Below, piece by piece: positions 15,397 to 23,676 of a stretch of DNA of 40,406 bases. Under the pieces are notes generated by a model that saw nothing but the letters and a program-made list of their open reading frames with translations, was not told where the DNA came from and made no database searches. The stretch comes from Opitutales bacterium (GTDB lineage Bacteria > Verrucomicrobiota > Verrucomicrobiia > Opitutales > Oceanipulchritudinaceae), in contig JAFIGE010000030.1 of the NCBI GenBank assembly GCA_020831585.1, positions 1 through 40,406 on the forward strand. The letters are read 5' to 3'. The stretch's first letter is position 1, and each line of letters begins with the position of its first letter. The translations under genes were made by a program, and so were the position numbers.

Positions 15397-18186
15397 ATGG
15401 CCGAAGGATTCAAGGACACCCTGCACCTCCCCCAAACGGATTTTCCGATGCGGGGCAATCTCCCCGCGCGCGAACCCGAGCTGTTCGCCCAGTGGGACCA
15501 GACCGGCCTCTACGAACGCATTATTGAGCGCCGCGCGAGCGCCCCCGCCTTCATCCTCCACGACGGCCCGCCCTACGCCAACGGCAACATCCATATGGGC
15601 CACACCTTGAATAAGGTGCTGAAGGACATTGTCGTGCGCTACAAGTCCATGCGCGGCCACCGCGCCCCCTACGTGCCCGGTTGGGACTGCCACGGCCTGC
15701 CCATCGAACAACAGGTTCTCAAAAAAGTGGGCGATAAAATCCACGACATGGCCCCCGGCGAGCTGCGCAACCTCTGTCAGGACTATGCCCAGGCGTGGAT
15801 CGGCATCCAGCGCGACCAGTTCAAGCGCCTCGGCATCCTCGGCGACTGGAACCGTCCCTACACTACCCTGCAGCCCACCTACGAAGCGGGCATTCTCAAT
15901 GTGCTCGCCGCGCTCACGAGCAAAGGGCTCATTCGCAAGGGCTTCAAAACGGTGCACTGGGACCCCGTCTTCCGAACCGCCCTCGCCGAGGCGGAGATCG
16001 AATATCACGAGCACGCGTCGCCCTCGATCTACGTGGCCATGCCCGTCCTCGATGCTCAAAAGCACGCCTGCCTCGCCGGGTTGAGCAACCCCGCTTTTGT
16101 CATCTGGACAACCACCCCCTGGACGATGCCAGCAAATCTCGGCATCAGCCTCAACCCGGAGTTGCCCTACGTGGCCCTCGCCGCGCCGGACGGTCGCCAC
16201 TTCATCGTCGCGGAAGGCCTCGCGGAGCGCTTCCAGCAGGCCTGCGACCTCGGCGAGCTGCCCGTGGCCGCCCACCTCCAAGCCGCCGACCTGGAACGTG
16301 CGGAGGCCGCCCATCCTTTCTTCAGCGATGTGCGCAGCCTCGTCATGCTCGGCGACCACGTAACTCTTGAACAGGGCACGGGCTGCGTCCACACCGCCCC
16401 CGGGCACGGCGCTGATGACTTTATCATCGGCAAAGCCTACGGTCTCCCGGTCTTCTGCCCGGTCGATGCCAAAGGTTGTTACACGGACGAGTTCCCCGAA
16501 ATGGCGGGCGAATTTGTCTTCAAAGCCAACCCGAAGATCGTCGAGCGCCTGCGCGAAAAGGGCCTCCTCCTCGCCCACAAGCAAGTGCGCCACGAATACC
16601 CCTTCAGCTGGCGGAGCAAGCACCCCATCATCTTCCGCGCCACCGAACAGTGGTTTATGGAACTGGCCGATGGCGGTGTGCGCGAACGCGCCCTCGAAGC
16701 CATCGACGAGGCCGTGCAATGGATTCCCCACTGGGGCCGCGAGCGCATCCGCAGCATGGTCGAGCGTCGCCCTGAGTGGTGCCTCAGCCGCCAGCGGCAC
16801 TGGGGCGTGCCCATCCCGGCCATCCGCTCCAAGGCCACCGGCAAATCCTGCCTCGATGCCCGCATTATCGAACGCTTCATCGGGCGCGTGCGCGAACGCG
16901 GCACCAATGCCTGGTATGACGAGCCGCTCGAAAGCTTCCTCCCGCCCGACTTCGTTCACCCCGAGACCGGCGAAACCGGAGCCGACGCCTTCGAGAAGGA
17001 GTTTGATATTCTCGATGTGTGGTTTGACTCCGGAGCCAGTCACGTCGCCGTGCTCGAACAGGATGAGCGCCTCCACTCCCCCGCCGATCTCTACCTCGAA
17101 GGAAGCGACCAGCACCGCGGATGGTTCCAGAGCGCCCTCCTCCTCGGCATCGGCGCACGCGACAAAGCCCCCTTCAAGACCGTCCTCACGCACGGTTTCG
17201 TCCTCGACGGCGAAGGCAAGGCCATGTCGAAATCCGTCGGCAACGTCATTTCACCCCTCGACCTGATCGGCAAATACGGCGCGGATATCCTCCGCCTCTG
17301 GGTGGCGAGTACGGACTACCGCAACGACATCGGTATCTCCGATGAGATCGTGCGCACCACCGCCGATGCCTACCGCACCGTGCGCAACTCCCTCCGCTTC
17401 CAACTCGGCAATCTCTACGATTTCCACCCGGCGGAGCACGCCATTCCCCACGCCGACCTCAACCCCCTCGATCAGTGGGCTCTGGGTCAACTCGCCGCCC
17501 TCACCAAGGAGGTCACGGAGGCCTTCGAAGCCTACGAGTTTCACCGCGTCTACCATCTGCTCAACCGTTACTTTACAGTCACCCTCTCCGCGCGCTACCA
17601 CGACTTCATCAAGGACCGCCTTTACACAACGCGCGCGGATGGCCAGGAGCGCCGCTCCGCCCAGACGGTCCTCCACCACCACGCGCAGATCCTGCTGCGC
17701 CTCCTCGCTCCCTTCCTCACCTTCACGGCCGATGAAGCTTGGGCGCATCTGCCAGCGGATCCCGCCCGCGCCGCCTCCGTTCACGAAAGCGATTGGCCGG
17801 AGATCCCCGCCGAATGGGTGAACTCGCCCACCACCGCTGAGGTTGAGCGCCTCTTCGAGATGCGCGAGCGCGTGAACGAACGCCTCGAAGCCATCCGTAC
17901 GGAAAAAATCATCGGCAAATCCATCGATGCCGCCGTCACTTTCACGGGAAATCCAGGGGATGAGCTCTTCGCCACGCTGACACGCCACGAGCGCATCCTG
18001 CCCGAGTTGTTCATCGTCTCCACGGTAACTTTGAACGCCGACCCGGCCGCCGAGTCTCTTTCCCTTCATGCCGAACACGCCCCCGGGGTGCGCTGCCCGC
18101 GCTGCTGGCGCTGGGTGCCCGCCCTCGTCGAGACGGCCCACGGTGCCGTTTGCGACCGCTGCGCGGACGCCCTCACGACGGCGTGA
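15397..18186 (+). CDS. ileS: Isoleucyl-tRNA synthetase
   Basis: 929 residues, normal for the bacterial enzyme. Charges tRNA-Ile in the cytoplasm and edits misactivated valine. Class I signatures: NIHMGH (64-69, the HIGH box) and KAMSKS (about 607-612, the KMSKS box). The connective-peptide editing domain contains WTTTPWTMPANLG. The C-terminal zinc-binding region is intact, with CPRC (about 899) and CDRC (about 918). ATG 15397 is the only start that keeps the family's N-terminal DFPMRGNLPAREP in place. It is followed by dksA and lspA, an arrangement related to the ileS-lspA operon of E. coli. Upstream there is a 6-bp hairpin CTTGCC/GGCAAG near 15330-15344 and no T-box. Confidence 0.97.
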   Translation: MAEGFKDTLHLPQTDFPMRGNLPAREPELFAQWDQTGLYERIIERRASAPAFILHDGPPYANGNIHMGHTLNKVLKDIVVRYKSMRGHRAPYVPGWDCHGLPIEQQVLKKVGDKIHDMAPGELRNLCQDYAQAWIGIQRDQFKRLGILGDWNRPYTTLQPTYEAGILNVLAALTSKGLIRKGFKTVHWDPVFRTALAEAEIEYHEHASPSIYVAMPVLDAQKHACLAGLSNPAFVIWTTTPWTMPANLGISLNPELPYVALAAPDGRHFIVAEGLAERFQQACDLGELPVAAHLQAADLERAEAAHPFFSDVRSLVMLGDHVTLEQGTGCVHTAPGHGADDFIIGKAYGLPVFCPVDAKGCYTDEFPEMAGEFVFKANPKIVERLREKGLLLAHKQVRHEYPFSWRSKHPIIFRATEQWFMELADGGVRERALEAIDEAVQWIPHWGRERIRSMVERRPEWCLSRQRHWGVPIPAIRSKATGKSCLDARIIERFIGRVRERGTNAWYDEPLESFLPPDFVHPETGETGADAFEKEFDILDVWFDSGASHVAVLEQDERLHSPADLYLEGSDQHRGWFQSALLLGIGARDKAPFKTVLTHGFVLDGEGKAMSKSVGNVISPLDLIGKYGADILRLWVASTDYRNDIGISDEIVRTTADAYRTVRNSLRFQLGNLYDFHPAEHAIPHADLNPLDQWALGQLAALTKEVTEAFEAYEFHRVYHLLNRYFTVTLSARYHDFIKDRLYTTRADGQERRSAQTVLHHHAQILLRLLAPFLTFTADEAWAHLPADPARAASVHESDWPEIPAEWVNSPTTAEVERLFEMRERVNERLEAIRTEKIIGKSIDAAVTFTGNPGDELFATLTRHERILPELFIVSTVTLNADPAAESLSLHAEHAPGVRCPRCWRWVPALVETAHGAVCDRCADALTTA

Positions 18187-18231
18187 TCCTTGCTCACGTG
18201 TCCCCAACTTCAACTAAATCAAAAGCTTTCC

Positions 18232-19197
18232 ATGCCCGCAAAAAAGTCCGCCGCCGCTAAAAAAGACGCTCCCAAGAAGAGCGCCGCCAAGAAGCCTGCC
18301 ACCAAAAAAGCCGCTGTCCGCAAGGCCCCGAAAAAGGCTCCCATCGGCGATGCCGGGAAGCCGGCAAACCCTTCCGCAGCGACCACCCCCACCCCCGAAG
18401 CGGCAAAAAACGGGAAGGAGAAAAAAATTGCGGACGCTTCCGAGGCCTTGAAGCGGCGCCCGCACCACACACCTCCCATCTTCAAGGTGCCCAGCCGGCG
18501 CCAGGCACCCATCGTCTTCACCCTCGAAGACGTGCGCGAGCACCTCAAAAAGCGCCTGAAGGAGCAAAAGGCCGCTGAAGCCGATGCCGCCGCCAAAGCC
18601 GCCGAGGAAGCCGCCGCGCAAATACCCGTGGAAACTGCTAAGGTCGACGCCCCCGCTGTCGCCTCTGCTCCCGTACAAGCGGGCAAACGCGCCGCTGCCA
18701 GCCTCGAAGACATCCTCGGCCTCACCGGCGGGGGCGCGACCCAGTCCAAGACCGTTCCGGCCAAGTGGCAGCACTACCACAATCTCCTCACGGAACTGCG
18801 CGACCACGTGAAGAGCGGCCTTGCTCAGCACTCAAGCGACACCCTCAAGCGATCACAAAAAGAAGATGCGGGCGACCTCGCCACTTCCTCCGACGCCGGC
18901 ACCGACACCTTTGATCGCGACTTTGCCCTTTCCATGCTCTCCACCGAGCAGGAAGCCCTCAAGGAAATCGAAGCCGCCATCGACCGGATTTACAAGGGCA
19001 CCTACGGAACCTGTGAAATCACGGGCCAGGCCATCTCAAAGGAACGCCTGGAAGCCGTCCCCTTCACCCGCTTCTCCCTCGAGGGACAGCGTCAGCACGA
19101 ACTCACCGCGCGCCGCCGTGTGCAGCGAACGGGTGCCTTCCTCAACGAAGGCTCCGCCGAGGGCGTCACATTTGGGGACGATGACAACGACGACTGA
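18232..19197 (+). CDS. DksA/TraR-family regulator with lysine-rich N-terminal extension
   Basis: 321 residues from ATG 18232. Residues 1-40 are a Lys/Ala/Pro-rich, histone H1-like tail (KKSAAAKKDAPKKSAAKK), followed by a low-complexity linker to about 155. The C-terminal third is DksA-like, with a coiled-coil segment (about 180-255) and then the finger region GTCEITGQAISKERLEAVP. The four zinc positions are C261, T264, S282 and G285, with canonical C-x2-C-x17-C-x2-C spacing, so only one Cys remains. DksA proteins enter the RNA polymerase secondary channel and act with ppGpp; the basic tail might add DNA binding (inference). It sits between ileS and lspA in one operon and overlaps lspA by 17 bases. 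Confidence 0.88.
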   Translation: MPAKKSAAAKKDAPKKSAAKKPATKKAAVRKAPKKAPIGDAGKPANPSAATTPTPEAAKNGKEKKIADASEALKRRPHHTPPIFKVPSRRQAPIVFTLEDVREHLKKRLKEQKAAEADAAAKAAEEAAAQIPVETAKVDAPAVASAPVQAGKRAAASLEDILGLTGGGATQSKTVPAKWQHYHNLLTELRDHVKSGLAQHSSDTLKRSQKEDAGDLATSSDAGTDTFDRDFALSMLSTEQEALKEIEAAIDRIYKGTYGTCEITGQAISKERLEAVPFTRFSLEGQRQHELTARRRVQRTGAFLNEGSAEGVTFGDDDNDD

Positions 19198-19723
19198 CCC
19201 CCTTGCTCCCGGGCGCACCTCCTACCGGCTTCTCTTCATTCTCGCAGCGGTTGTCTTCGCCCTCGATCAGGCAACCAAACTCTGGATCGTGCACCTTTCC
19301 GGCTTTCCCCACGGGTTTTATCCTCCGTTCGGCGGCATGGAAATCATCCCCGGCTTTTTTTCCCTCGTTTACACCACCAATGCCGGAGCTGCCTGGGGCA
19401 TCCTCGAAGGGCGGGGCAGCATCCTCCTCGGCATCGCCGTCATCGCCTTGGGCACAATCTATTTTTTCCGCCGCGAACTGGAACTGTCGCGCACACCCAT
19501 GCAACTCGCTTTCGGTCTCATCATCGGCGGCATTCTCGGTAATTCCCTCGATAGGCTGGTCCACGGGCACGTCATCGACTTCCTCGACGTTCACCTCGGT
19601 TTCTACCGCTGGCCCACCTTCAATATAGCCGACAGCGGAATCGTTGTCGGTTGCGCCTTCTACATCTATCTGAGCTTCCGTAGCCCCGGTCCCCCTCCCG
19701 AACCAACGGGTCAGCAGGTGTAA
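19181..19723 (+). CDS. lspA: Lipoprotein signal peptidase (signal peptidase II)
   Basis: 180 residues from ATG 19181. An inner-membrane aspartyl protease that cleaves prolipoproteins before the lipidated Cys. Four hydrophobic segments are seen: about 16-36, 60-78, 80-96 and 108-122, with a last one near 150-165. Family motifs: FALDQATKLWIV, TTNAGAAWGI, GNSLDRLVHGHVIDF and FNIADSGI, placing the catalytic aspartates at D124 and D151. The start lies inside the 3' end of dksA in another frame (17-base overlap), which implies translational coupling. The DUF192 lipoprotein in this window is a probable client. Confidence 0.95.
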   Translation: MTTTTDPLAPGRTSYRLLFILAAVVFALDQATKLWIVHLSGFPHGFYPPFGGMEIIPGFFSLVYTTNAGAAWGILEGRGSILLGIAVIALGTIYFFRRELELSRTPMQLAFGLIIGGILGNSLDRLVHGHVIDFLDVHLGFYRWPTFNIADSGIVVGCAFYIYLSFRSPGPPPEPTGQQV

Positions 19724-19730
19724 CAATGGA

Positions 19731-19762
19731 GCCGGAAAGCGCCCGCTGAGGCCGGAAAGCGC
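19731..19762. repeat. 12-bp direct repeat between lspA and RAYT 2
   Basis: GCCGGAAAGCGC occurs at 19731-19742 and again at 19751-19762, a 20-base period. It lies 18 bases beyond the stop of RAYT 2 (minus) and 7 bases beyond the lspA stop. Confidence 0.7.
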
Positions 19763-19780
19763 TGCTCACAGTCTCGTTTT

Positions 19781-20776
19781 TCAACGAAGGCGATAAAGAG
19801 CCGGTTCGTCATCCAAAGGCAAGAGACGCTTGGGCTTCTTTGGACGCTTGGGGAAGTAAATCGATTTATTCTGGGCGGCCCACTCTTCAACAAAAGCTCG
19901 TGAACCGATGATCGCCCCCCTCGTCATATAGCGAAGCCGGCAAAACAGCGATTCACCCCGCGACAGCAGCCCGCCTTGGCGAAGCGTCTGCTCCAACGCT
20001 TCCTTCGAGACCGTGCCCCCCTTCCCCGGGTCACTCCCGGAGATGAACAGACGGCGTCGATACATCGCGGCGATCTCCTCGATCGACTCCGCATGTTCCG
20101 CCGCAAGCCGCAAAAACAAGGCAAAGCGGCTGAATCCCTGCCGCGTCCCCGCCGCCTCGCCGTAGCCGCTGAATTGATAATCCTTGGGATCCCGCACGAT
20201 TCCCGCCCGCACCGCATTCAGATCAATATAGGCCGCCACCGCCGTCAGCGCTGCCGCCGAGTCCTCCACCAAGACACTGTGGAAACGATCCTCCCAAAGC
20301 GTCCCCAGGCGATCCTGCTTGCGGTTGTAGATGATCGAAAAGCGCTGTTTGAGGATTTTCACAAACATCGGCAAAGAGCCCATGCGCCCAATCAGCAAGG
20401 CCCGCATGCGTTCGCGAATATCGCCCCCGGCAGCCAAGGCCCGGTCGATACGGAAGAAGGAAAGCGGCTGCCCCTTCCGCTCCTCTCCATAGAGCAGCCG
20501 TGCCCTTCGACGAAGCTCTTCATCATCCGGTTCTCCCGGCGAAGCCGGCACCTCCACCAAGAGATGAAAGTGGTTGTCGAGAATCGCATACGTGAGCACC
20601 CGCACTCCGCAAAATTCCGCTACCCGCCGCAACAAACCGCGAAAGACCTCCTTATCCACGTCGGTAAGACGGAAGGACCGGTCAACCACACGGCTGACCA
20701 CGTGATAATATCCCCGGACCCCCTTTTGGATAATCCGGGGTGCTCGTCGTGACTTGGGCGGGATCAATTGCATCAT
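19781..20776 (-). CDS. REP-associated tyrosine transposase (RAYT), copy 2
   Basis: 331 residues from ATG 20776; an upstream ATG (20815) would add 13 residues without family similarity. Core motifs: GYYHVVSRVVDRSF, the HUH-type NHFHLLVEV, a candidate catalytic Tyr in FSIIYNRKQDRLG, then GTLWEDRFHS and AAYIDLNAVRAGIV. The C-terminal segment LRYMTRGAIIGSRAFVEEW is almost identical in pattern to RAYT 3. The tail is basic and Pro-rich (PKRPKKPKRL). It is clearly a diverged relative of copy 1, not a recent duplicate. Short direct repeats occur on both sides (20822-20863 upstream, 19731-19762 downstream). Chromosomal setting: between lspA (convergent) and tsaD (same strand, upstream). Confidence 0.88.
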   Translation of the reverse strand: MMQLIPPKSRRAPRIIQKGVRGYYHVVSRVVDRSFRLTDVDKEVFRGLLRRVAEFCGVRVLTYAILDNHFHLLVEVPASPGEPDDEELRRRARLLYGEERKGQPLSFFRIDRALAAGGDIRERMRALLIGRMGSLPMFVKILKQRFSIIYNRKQDRLGTLWEDRFHSVLVEDSAAALTAVAAYIDLNAVRAGIVRDPKDYQFSGYGEAAGTRQGFSRFALFLRLAAEHAESIEEIAAMYRRRLFISGSDPGKGGTVSKEALEQTLRQGGLLSRGESLFCRLRYMTRGAIIGSRAFVEEWAAQNKSIYFPKRPKKPKRLLPLDDEPALYRLR

Positions 20777-20821
20777 AGTAACGGTGCATACTGCAAAAAA
20801 ATCAAGACGTTGCAAGAAGAT

Positions 20822-20863
20822 TTATGCCCGGTCGTTTTAAGAAAATTATGCCTGGTCATTTTA
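20822..20863 (-). repeat. Pair of 18-bp direct repeats upstream of RAYT 2
   Basis: On plus, TTATGCCCGGTCGTTTTA (20822-20839) and TTATGCCTGGTCATTTTA (20846-20863) differ at 2 of 18 bases and are spaced 24 bases apart. On minus the distal copy reads GACCAGGCATAATTTT and lies about 66-82 bases before ATG 20776. Confidence 0.75.
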
Positions 20864-20895
20864 TTTGACTTGGGGGTATCCATACTCCCCTTTGC

Positions 20896-21954
20896 CTATG
20901 CCTCTGTGAGTCGGCGCTCCAGCAAGGGGAGCGCGGGATCGAAGGATAAGCGCCCGCCTTTGGCTGACCACCGCCCGTCGCGGTCGGCATAGGCCGCAAA
21001 AGCAATCATTGCAGCATTGTCACCCGTGTGGCCGCGCTCAGCGATGTAGAGCGGCAGCCGACGCTCTTCCGCCAAACCCGCGAAGGCCTTGCGCAACCGT
21101 CCGTTGTTCGCCACTCCGCCGGATAAACCAAGGCTCCGCCAGCGCTTCCGGCGCAGGACCTGGCCCGTCTTGATGACGAGGGCATCCACCACGGCGCTCT
21201 CATAGCTTGCACACACATCCCGCAAATCGCGCACCAGTTCCGCATCCGTCATCTTCTCCAATCGATATCGCAGGCTTGTCTTCAATCCGGAGAAAGAAAA
21301 GCGGTCGTCACCACCACTGCGCGACGGGCGGGGAAAATCAAAGGCCCCGGGATTTCCGCCTGCGCCTGCCTTTTCGATGAGGGGTCCGCCGGGATAAGCC
21401 ATCCCGAGCAATTTCGCTCCCTTGTCGAGGGCCTCGCCAGCGGCGTCGTCCACCGTCTTCGCCCAAACACGGAGGTGCCCGTCGGTTTCGATGGAGACGA
21501 GCAGGGTATTGCCGCCCGAAACAATCAACCCGAGATGTGGCAGGAGGCCGGTCAGGGCCATTCGAAAACCCGCCGGATCATCCGCGTGCAAGCGGATAAA
21601 AGGGGAAAAAAGGTGTCCCCGCAAATGATGAATGCCGTAGAGCGGCACCCGATAAACCTGGCTCAGCGCGTGCGCCAGGGAGACACCAAGGGCGAGACAT
21701 CCGGCCAGCCCCGGACCCACGGTCACGGCGATCTCAGAAATCGCGCCGGGCGCCTCCTTTTCGACCTCCCGGAGAAGGCGTGGAAAAGCGGCGAGGTGTT
21801 CCCGGCTGGCGACATCGGGCACCACCCCCCCATAGAAGGCATGCCGCTCGATCTGCGAGTGTATCCACTCCCCGCACAAGCCGCGATCCTCCGCAAACAG
21901 GGCCATCGCCGATTCATCGCATGAACTTTCTATCGCCAAAATCACGCGCTCCAA
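20896..21954 (-). CDS. tsaD: tRNA N6-threonylcarbamoyladenosine synthase catalytic subunit TsaD
   Basis: 352 residues. Part of the Kae1/Qri7/YgjD family, which transfers the threonylcarbamoyl group to A37 of ANN-reading tRNAs, with TsaB, TsaC and TsaE. Motifs: ILAIESSCDES, VVPDVASREH, GPGLAGCLALGVSLAHAL, the metal-binding HHLRGH (H110, H114), LIVSGGNT, SGGVANNGRLR and GDNAAMIA. The reading starts at TTG 21954; a GTG at 21945, preceded by GGAG, would remove three residues and is equally likely. It lies 40 bases behind the mscS-type gene on the same strand and is probably co-transcribed with it. The partner subunits are not in the window. Confidence 0.95.
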   Translation of the reverse strand: MERVILAIESSCDESAMALFAEDRGLCGEWIHSQIERHAFYGGVVPDVASREHLAAFPRLLREVEKEAPGAISEIAVTVGPGLAGCLALGVSLAHALSQVYRVPLYGIHHLRGHLFSPFIRLHADDPAGFRMALTGLLPHLGLIVSGGNTLLVSIETDGHLRVWAKTVDDAAGEALDKGAKLLGMAYPGGPLIEKAGAGGNPGAFDFPRPSRSGGDDRFSFSGLKTSLRYRLEKMTDAELVRDLRDVCASYESAVVDALVIKTGQVLRRKRWRSLGLSGGVANNGRLRKAFAGLAEERRLPLYIAERGHTGDNAAMIAFAAYADRDGRWSAKGGRLSFDPALPLLERRLTEA

Positions 21955-21994
21955 TCCGCCCCACCCCGCTCCCTATGGCAAGCTTCCTGGTGGG

Positions 21995-23338
21995 TTAGTG
22001 TCGGAGATTTTCCGATGCAGCGAGGGCCTCGCGTGCCTTGGGCTCGAGGCCACGGAGCGTCTCACGAACGTCGTAGCCCGAAGGTCCCTGAAATACGCGC
22101 AGCCCGAATTCGCGCATGATCGATAGCAAGTGATCGAAGATGTCAGACTGGATGCCTTCGTAGAAAACCCAGCGGGTGTCGTTTGTGAAAGCGTAGATTT
22201 CAAGCGGCAGACCGTGCTCGGTTGGAGCGAGTTGCCGCACAATCATCAGCTCCCGCTGCAGTATCCCGGGATGCGCCTTCAAATACGCCAGGCAATAAGC
22301 CCGAAAGGTGCCGATATTCGTGAGGCGGCGCCCATTACAAAGGATCTCCAAATCAAGCCCTGTTTCCTTGTTCGCGGCCTCCACCTCACGGACCTTGGCC
22401 GCGAGGTATTCCTGAATCAGCCGGATACGCTTGAAACGCTCCATTCGCGCTTCGTCGACGAAATCAATTGTCTGCATGTCGATGTAGATCGACCGTTTGA
22501 TCCGGCGACCCTGATTCTCAAACATCGCGCGCCAGTTTTTGAAAGATTTTGAGATCAGATCGTAGGACGGAACCGTGGTAATCGTACGGTCCCAGTTGCG
22601 CACCTTCACGGTGGTCAATGAGACGTCGATGACATCCCCATCGGCCCCGTTACTCGGCATCTCAATCCAATCCCCCACCCGCACCATTTGGTTCACTGAG
22701 ATCATGACACCCGCGACCAGCCCGAGCAAAGCATCGCGAAAGATCAGAAGCAACACGGCGGTAAGGGCACCAATTCCGCTCAGGAAAAAGATCGGCGTCT
22801 TACCCACCAAAACCGAAAGCACAAGGATGCCCCCGATAAGGAAGGCAACCAGTTTGATCGCCTGCACAAAGCCCTTGATGGGAATGTCCGCGCCGCGTTT
22901 CGTCTCCCCGATAATTGCTTGGACAGCATTGAGCGCCGCGCTCATCACGAGAAACATGATCACGATGATATAAATGAGAACAGCATTGTTCACCAATGTC
23001 TCATAGGCCCCAAAGACCCCCCGCCCGAATATGTTGATCACCATGGCTGGAGCCAGGTGAGAGAGCCGGGTAAAGACATGGTTATCGGCCAATTTATCAT
23101 CCCACGACCAAGGCGTACGCCGGACGAGTTTGGTCACCAGCCGCACGATAATCCGCTTGGCAACCAGGTTCGCCAAAAACGCCAGAATCGCGATGCCGAC
23201 CCCGGCGAGGAACACACTGGCAATCTCCGCAGATGCGGTATCAAGGCCCTGTCTCTCAAAAAAACGAACAAGAGACGGCAGGACTCCGCTGGAGAGGAGA
23301 GGGGTAGGCGATTCGGTTTCCATGATGATCAAACCCAT
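21995..23338 (-). CDS. Mechanosensitive ion channel, MscS family (YbdG-like)
   Basis: 447 residues if started at ATG 23338; ATG 23323 is also possible. The 23338 start has a GAGGGGGG stretch upstream. An inner-membrane channel that opens under membrane tension. Hydrophobic helices at about 40-64, 93-108, 115-140, 158-178 and 182-215, the last being the pore helix (GIGALTAVLLLIFRDALLGL). The beta domain follows (VGDWIEMP, about 222-229, to DRTITTVPSYDLI), then the vestibule and a C-terminal domain with LEIYAFTNDTRWVFYE. The insertion after the pore and the GETKRGADIPIKGFVQ segment place it with YbdG (miniconductance-type) rather than the short MscS. tsaD follows 40 bases downstream. Confidence 0.9.
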   Translation of the reverse strand: MGLIIMETESPTPLLSSGVLPSLVRFFERQGLDTASAEIASVFLAGVGIAILAFLANLVAKRIIVRLVTKLVRRTPWSWDDKLADNHVFTRLSHLAPAMVINIFGRGVFGAYETLVNNAVLIYIIVIMFLVMSAALNAVQAIIGETKRGADIPIKGFVQAIKLVAFLIGGILVLSVLVGKTPIFFLSGIGALTAVLLLIFRDALLGLVAGVMISVNQMVRVGDWIEMPSNGADGDVIDVSLTTVKVRNWDRTITTVPSYDLISKSFKNWRAMFENQGRRIKRSIYIDMQTIDFVDEARMERFKRIRLIQEYLAAKVREVEAANKETGLDLEILCNGRRLTNIGTFRAYCLAYLKAHPGILQRELMIVRQLAPTEHGLPLEIYAFTNDTRWVFYEGIQSDIFDHLLSIMREFGLRVFQGPSGYDVRETLRGLEPKAREALAASENLRH

Positions 23339-23676
23339 CCACGACGCACCCCCCTCGCCTGAAATGCAAAACAAAAGCGCTCTTTGTTCAGACCGCCAGC
23401 CCCTCGCCTTGCGGACTCACCACATAATAGCCACCTTCTACATCCGAAAGGCTTTACCCGTGAATGCCCCACTCATCCTGTCTGTCGCCGCAAGGACCAC
23501 ATGGCAAATTTTTTTACCGTGAAAAATTAAAAAATCAGTTTCAACGCCGATTGCGAAGTCCACAAACTGGCAAGTGTTTAAACCGCGTATTTTTATTTCC
23601 AGGCCGCTGGGGGATTTTTTGTGAACTCGCGAACAACCCTTTACCTTGGGCAGGGAATGAGTTTGGTTCCTTCACC
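23339..23676. other. Divergent intergenic region with a candidate promoter (23619-23647)
   Basis: 338 bases between the mscS-type gene (minus) and the polyamine operon (plus) without a gene. On plus, TTGTGA (23619-23624), a 17-base spacer and TACCTT (23642-23647) can serve the operon starting at 23677. An AT-rich imperfect inverted repeat AATTTTT/AAAAATT lies near 23508-23530. I see no riboswitch or small RNA gene. Confidence 0.35.

Noticed and set aside
15016-17193. A 725-codon open frame on minus across the oxidoreductase end and ileS
   Set aside because: It is antisense to genes with clear family motifs, its residue composition is the artefact expected from GC-rich third positions, and it has no start signals or recognisable domain.
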